Positions 7,604 through 10,056 of a DNA stretch of 10,056 nucleotides are shown here, piece by piece. The position numbers were made by a program, and so were the translations under genes. Every line of letters begins with the position of its first letter. Position 1 is the stretch's first letter. The DNA comes from Parvibaculum sp. (lineage in GTDB: Bacteria; Pseudomonadota; Alphaproteobacteria; Parvibaculales; Parvibaculaceae). The notes beneath the pieces are model-generated. The model saw only the letters and a program-made list of their open reading frames with translations, ran no database searches and had not been told where the DNA came from. The stretch spans positions 1 through 10,056 of the forward strand of contig JAGUWA010000004.1 of NCBI GenBank assembly GCA_020062605.1, in the 5' to 3' direction.

Positions 7604-8201
7604 AATGAATGCCCGCTTCGACGGCAAGACGGCCGCCCAACTCCGCGTCCCACACCATCGCCGGACGCGTGTTGAAAACAATCGAGAACACGGTGCCGCC
7701 GACAAAGGCAGCAAAGAACGGCGCCTTCCACCATGGAATGCCGCGCAACCAGTCGAACAGAAGAATGTTCACGAGCTGGCCCACCGCCATCGCTCCCGTG
7801 AAGGAGGCGGCGAGCGTATAGGGCGAGATGTCCTCTTCGAAATTCGCGATCAGTCCTTCACGGTTCGCCCAGAAGATGCCGCCCGCGAGCACGAGCCAGG
7901 CGACGAGGGCTGCCGTCAGCGTCAAGGCCGCGCCGTAGCGCCGGCTTGAGAGATTCAGAATGAAAAAGACCGAGGGCAGCACGATGAAGCCCCAGTTGAT
8001 CCAGTCCGACGGATCGAGCAGCGGATCGATCTGGCCGAGTGCCGCAAGCTCCGGTGCGGGGACGTCTCGCAAATAGAAGCTGAGGAGAAACGCCGCGCAT
8101 AGGGCAAGAACGGGAAAAATGAGGCGGATAAGCGTGGTCACGAATCGTGACACCGGCCCCGGCCGGCTCACCGGCACGCGATCCACCCCCCTGTCCAGCA
8201 T
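7521..8201 (-). CDS. Six-helix membrane protein, divergent VUT/YhhQ-like
   Basis: The 226-residue product has about six hydrophobic helices (roughly 22-43, 67-84, 92-111, 130-150, 158-176, 192-212). Three stretches resemble the VUT family (YhhQ, queuosine-precursor uptake): WINWGFIVLPSVFFILNLSSRRYG (67-90), GQLVNILLFDWLRGIPWW (141-158) and KAPFFAAFVGGTVFSIVF (159-176). In the family these usually read like TDLTNRRFG, SQLLDxxxFDRLR and GSxxDTxxF. Here the three key Asp positions appear as N83, N145 and F172, so a different substrate or lost transport is possible. The start at 8201 has GGGGG at 8209-8213, seven bases upstream. The gene follows rpmB on the same strand but is cut off from it by a terminator, and so probably has its own promoter. 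Its stop lies inside the convergent phytase-like gene. Membrane assignment is firm; the VUT relation is from recalled motifs. Confidence 0.8.
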   Translation of the reverse strand: MLDRGVDRVPVSRPGPVSRFVTTLIRLIFPVLALCAAFLLSFYLRDVPAPELAALGQIDPLLDPSDWINWGFIVLPSVFFILNLSSRRYGAALTLTAALVAWLVLAGGIFWANREGLIANFEEDISPYTLAASFTGAMAVGQLVNILLFDWLRGIPWWKAPFFAAFVGGTVFSIVFNTRPAMVWDAELGGRLAVEAGIHFIWAVGQLLPTLTLRRTIRPLPGFGGA

Positions 8202-8218
8202 GATGAAGCCCCCGAAAT

Positions 8219-8251
8219 CGATACGGCGCGGAGTCTAGCCGCGCCGTATCG
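8219..8251. promoter_or_regulatory. perfect 13-bp inverted repeat, possible operator
   Basis: CGATACGGCGCGG (8219-8231) is the exact reverse complement of CCGCGCCGTATCG (8239-8251), with the 7-base spacer AGTCTAG. It lies 18 bases upstream of the start codon at 8201. There is no T tract on either side, so it is not an intrinsic terminator. Its right arm covers the proposed -10 element of the minus-strand gene, the usual place for a repressor site. If transcribed, it would instead form a strong 5' hairpin near the ribosome site. Confidence 0.7.
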
Positions 8252-8272
8252 CGCCCGAAAGGCCGCCGTCAA
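8245..8272 (-). promoter_or_regulatory. possible sigma-70 promoter of the VUT-like gene
   Basis: On the minus strand, TTGACG (8267-8272) and GATACG (8245-8250) are separated by 16 bases, and AAAATTTT lies against the upstream side of the -35 like an UP element. The -35 is the same hexamer as that of rpmB nearby; the -10 is weak. Transcription would start near 8238, giving a leader of about 36 bases. A separate promoter is expected because a terminator follows rpmB. Confidence 0.4.
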
Positions 8273-8314
8273 AATTTTGGAAATCTGGGTAAACGGAACC
8301 CAACGCCGAAAACG

Positions 8315-8346
8315 AAAACGGGCGGCCCTTGTGGACCGCCCGTTTT
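8315..8346 (-). terminator. intrinsic terminator of rpmB
   Basis: AAAACGGGCGG (8315-8325) pairs with CCGCCCGTTTT (8336-8346) around a 10-base loop: a 7-bp GC core extended by A-T pairs. Read on the minus strand, the GC stem is followed by a T-rich TTTTCGTTTT tract, 23 bases past the rpmB stop codon. The structure is also T-flanked on the plus strand, so it may stop transcription from both sides. Confidence 0.85.
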
Positions 8347-8368
8347 TCCGAAATTTCGCCGGAAAGCG

Positions 8369-8659
8369 TCAGGCCGCGACGGCCTGCACCTTTTCGATCT
8401 GGCGCTTGAGCTTCAGCGCGCGCGGCGAGAGCTGCGAATCCGACGCCTTCATGAGGAAGGGGTCCAGACCGCCATTATGCTCGACCGAACGCAGCGCATG
8501 AGCCGAAATGCGCAGGCTGACCTGACGGCCCAGGGCGTCGCTGATCAGCGTAACCTGGCAGAGATTCGGCAGAAAGCGGCGGCGCGTCTTGCGGTTCGCG
8601 TGACTCACATTATTGCCGGACATCACGGCCTTGCCGGAGAGTTCGCAACGGCGGGACAT
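8369..8659 (-). CDS. rpmB: 50S ribosomal protein L28
   Basis: The 96-residue basic protein matches bacterial L28: MSRRCELSGKAVMSGNNVSH at the N-terminus, then ANRKTRRRFLPNLCQVTLIS (21-40) and LRISAHALRSVEHNGGLD (49-66). L28 is a structural protein of the large ribosomal subunit. It is longer than the 78-residue E. coli form because of a C-terminal extension (LSPRALKLKRQIEKVQAVAA) typical of alphaproteobacteria. The frame stays open 26 codons further upstream, but the ATG at 8659 gives the family N-terminus and has AAGGAAG five bases before it. The gene has its own promoter (8737-8765) and a terminator (8315-8346), so it is probably a single-gene transcript lying between meaB and the VUT-like gene. 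Confidence 0.98.
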   Translation of the reverse strand: MSRRCELSGKAVMSGNNVSHANRKTRRRFLPNLCQVTLISDALGRQVSLRISAHALRSVEHNGGLDPFLMKASDSQLSPRALKLKRQIEKVQAVAA

Positions 8660-8664
8660 AGAAA

Positions 8665-8671
8665 CTTCCTT
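8665..8671 (-). promoter_or_regulatory. Shine-Dalgarno of rpmB
   Basis: AAGGAAG on the minus strand lies five bases before the ATG at 8659. It decides between that start and the longer in-frame reading that begins at 8737. Confidence 0.85.
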
Positions 8672-8736
8672 TGCAGTATCGGCGGGGCCGCCGCGAATGT
8701 CCGCGCAGCCCAAATACACCTGAAGACAGGCGCGCA

Positions 8737-8765
8737 CGTATAAAAGGCCCTCGCGGGCACGTCAA
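8737..8765 (-). promoter_or_regulatory. sigma-70 promoter of rpmB
   Basis: On the minus strand, TTGACG (8760-8765) and TATACG (8737-8742) are separated by exactly 17 bases, a near-consensus housekeeping promoter. Transcription would start near 8730 and give a leader of about 70 bases. The -35 lies 16 bases beyond the meaB stop codon. This is the best promoter in the window and suits a highly expressed ribosomal gene. Confidence 0.78.
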
Positions 8766-8781
8766 GGCCAGAAAGGGGCTT

Positions 8782-9822
8782 CTAGCTGCCCTTGCCCTCG
8801 CCCAGCACAAGGGCAAGGAGCCGTTTCGCCGCAGCGGTCGGCGTGGCCCTGCCTGCCGCTACGTCGGCCTCGAGGCCGGGAAGGAGCGAAGCCGCCCTTT
8901 TGTCCGCCTTGAGAGCCGCGAAAAGGCCCTCCCTGATCTCCGTCCACATCCAGGCTTTTGCCTGAGAGGCCCTCAACCGGTCGAGTTCCCCGGCCTCGGA
9001 GAGCTTCTTGTGGTGATCGAGCGCGGCGGTCCAGATTTCCGCCAGCCCCTCGCCTTTCAGCGCCGATGCCAGGAGGACGCTCGGGGTCCAGGCGGCGCTT
9101 TTCGGCTTCATCAGGTGGAGAGCGGTCTTGTACTCCATCTGGGCGCGCCTGGCGGCCGGAACGAGATCGCCATCCGCCTTGTTGACCACGACGAGGTCTG
9201 CGAGCTCCATGATGCCGCGCTTTATTCCCTGCAATTCGTCGCCGCCGCCCGGCGACAGCAGGAGAAGGAACATGTCGACCATCTCGGCGACCGACGTTTC
9301 GGACTGGCCGACGCCGACCGTCTCGACGATGACGACGTCATAGCCCGCAGCCTCGGTGAGGAGCATGGCCTCCCGGGTCCGTCGCGCGACGCCGCCCAGC
9401 GTGCCCCCCGACGGGGAGGGACGAATGAAGGCATTTGGATCGCGTGCCAGAAGCTCCATCCGGGTCTTGTCGCCAAGGATGGACCCGCCGGTGCGGGCCG
9501 AGGAAGGATCGATCGCGAGAACGGCAACCTTGTGCCCTTCTCCCGTGAGGAACTGGCCGAATGCTTCGGTGAAGGTCGATTTGCCGACGCCCGGCGCCCC
9601 GGACAGACCGAGCCGCACCGCCTTGCCCGTATCCGGCAGCAGATCCGCCAGCAGGACCTGCGCAATATCCTGATGGTCCGGGCGCGCCGATTCGACAAGC
9701 GTGATGGCGCGAGCCAGCGCCGTACGGTTTCCGGCCCGGATTCCCTCGGCAAGCTCTCCCGGATCGGGCGCTACCCGATTGTAGGCGCGCCGCACCGCCT
9801 GCTTTTTCTCTGTTCCGCTCAT
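8782..9822 (-). CDS. meaB: Methylmalonyl-CoA mutase-associated GTPase MeaB (ArgK family)
   Basis: MeaB is a cytoplasmic G3E-family P-loop GTPase that guards the loading and integrity of the adenosyl-B12 cofactor in methylmalonyl-CoA mutase, supporting propionyl-CoA use. The 346-residue product is of normal length. It shows Walker A GAPGVGKST (75-83), AIDPSSARTGGSILGDKTRM (103-122), switch/Walker B region VIVETVGVGQSE (164-175), SPGGGDELQGIKRGIMELAD (190-209) and the guanine-binding NKAD (214-217), followed by the C-terminal helical region. These are all family signatures, and none of the nucleotide-binding motifs is damaged. The ATG at 9822 has no obvious ribosome site. The gene lies on the opposite strand from cobST but in the same B12 context; no mutase gene is in the window. 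It is sometimes still labelled ArgK, an older and misleading name. Confidence 0.95.
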   Translation of the reverse strand: MSGTEKKQAVRRAYNRVAPDPGELAEGIRAGNRTALARAITLVESARPDHQDIAQVLLADLLPDTGKAVRLGLSGAPGVGKSTFTEAFGQFLTGEGHKVAVLAIDPSSARTGGSILGDKTRMELLARDPNAFIRPSPSGGTLGGVARRTREAMLLTEAAGYDVVIVETVGVGQSETSVAEMVDMFLLLLSPGGGDELQGIKRGIMELADLVVVNKADGDLVPAARRAQMEYKTALHLMKPKSAAWTPSVLLASALKGEGLAEIWTAALDHHKKLSEAGELDRLRASQAKAWMWTEIREGLFAALKADKRAASLLPGLEADVAAGRATPTAAAKRLLALVLGEGKGS

Positions 9823-9831
9823 GGCCCCAGT

Positions 9832-9860
9832 TGCATACTTGTCCGGATCGGCCCCGTCCA
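9832..9860 (-). promoter_or_regulatory. possible meaB promoter close to the start codon
   Basis: On the minus strand, TGGACG (9855-9860) and TATGCA (9832-9837) are 17 bases apart. The predicted start of transcription falls within a few bases of the meaB ATG at 9822. The match is modest and could be chance. Confidence 0.3.
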
Positions 9861-9870
9861 GCCCCGGCCG

Positions 9871-9902
9871 TTCAGCCTGGGTTCAGCTGAAGCGGCGAGA
9901 AT
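9871..9902 (+). promoter_or_regulatory. TTCAGC direct repeats at 11-bp spacing plus a -10-like box
   Basis: TTCAGC occurs at 9871-9876 and again at 9882-9887, one helical turn (11 bp) apart, as in sites for OmpR/PhoB-type response regulators. The second copy is also part of the palindrome TTCAGCTGAA (9882-9891). A -10-like GAGAAT lies at 9897-9902, the place expected when an activator site replaces the -35. It would drive the exported-protein gene starting at 9956. Confidence 0.4.
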
Positions 9903-9955
9903 GGACGGGAAAGCCTGTGGGAGGGCCTGTCACCACCGGGAGACCCCTTTTGGCC

Positions 9956-10056
9956 ATGTACCGAGCGATGCACGAACGGAAAGGAACGGGAAGAAGCCTG
10001 GCGCTGGCGCTTGCCCTCGCGCTCGCGCTCGCGGCGGCAGTCGGCGGAGGTTCGCC
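9956..10056 (+). CDS. Exported protein, N-terminal fragment
   Basis: Only 33 codons are present before the window ends. They encode a basic stretch (MYRAMHERKGTGR) and a hydrophobic run of alternating Leu and Ala (SLALALALALALALAAAVGG), which is a typical signal-peptide or membrane-anchor pattern. Other frames are also open here because of the high GC, but only this one gives a sensible protein start. A second in-frame ATG at 9968 could be the true start; neither has a strong ribosome site (GGGAG at 9938-9942 is 13 bases from the first). The mature protein is outside the window, so its function cannot be stated. Confidence 0.6.
   Translation, partial: MYRAMHERKGTGRSLALALALALALAAAVGGGS

Noticed and set aside
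7605..7949. 114-codon plus-strand frame opposite the VUT-like gene
   Set aside because: It is highly charged low-complexity sequence with no ribosome site, lying opposite a clear membrane protein.
8202..8314. preQ1 riboswitch before the VUT-like gene
   Set aside because: The only structure is a perfect palindrome with promoter-like elements, not an H-type pseudoknot aptamer with an A-rich tail.
8660..8737. 26-codon N-terminal extension of L28
   Set aside because: It covers the leader and part of the -10 element; AAGGAAG and the L28 family N-terminus both mark the ATG at 8659.
9901..10056. open frame starting at ATG 9901
   Set aside because: The product is Arg/Gly/Ala-rich with no fold signal; the overlapping frame from 9956 gives a proper signal peptide.

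Overview
This is a high-GC stretch of an alphaproteobacterial chromosome. The evidence is an aerobic-type cobaltochelatase CobS/CobT pair of the kind known from Rhizobiales and relatives, an alphaproteobacterial long form of ribosomal protein L28, and a J-domain protein of a type usually found beside cobS in this class. The genus cannot be fixed from the sequence alone; a Hyphomicrobiales/Parvibaculum-like organism would fit.

Left block, plus strand (1-7603): the 3' part of a J-domain co-chaperone, cobS (AAA+ ATPase), cobT (acidic linker plus VWA domain), an MFS transporter, a NorM-type MATE transporter, and a secreted protein of the 'esterase-like activity of phytase' family. From cobS onward the gaps are only 47-91 bp and no terminator is seen, so this could be one transcript. 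CobS and CobT form the ATP-driven part of the enzyme that inserts cobalt into hydrogenobyrinic acid a,c-diamide in aerobic B12 synthesis; the large subunit CobN is not in the window. From memory, J-protein/cobS/cobT/phytase-like/rpmB is a conserved order in rhizobia, so the MFS-MATE pair looks like an insertion into a conserved block.

Right block, minus strand (7521-9822): meaB (the G3E GTPase that protects methylmalonyl-CoA mutase, a B12 enzyme), rpmB (L28) with a clear promoter and a terminator, and a six-helix membrane protein that looks like a divergent relative of the VUT/YhhQ queuosine-precursor transporters. The last of these runs tail-to-tail into the phytase-like gene and overlaps it by 83 bp. 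Its upstream region holds a perfect 13-bp inverted repeat laid over a possible promoter.

Right edge, plus strand: the first 33 codons of an exported protein with a Leu-Ala repeat signal peptide, preceded by two TTCAGC half-sites exactly 11 bp apart.

Most of the window is ordinary core metabolism and translation. I see no clearly new multi-gene system, no CRISPR array, no insertion sequence and no tRNA or rRNA. The points most worth following are the degenerate VUT-like protein with its palindromic operator, the 11-bp direct repeat before the exported protein, the exporter pair inside the cobST block, and the coding overlap of two convergent genes.
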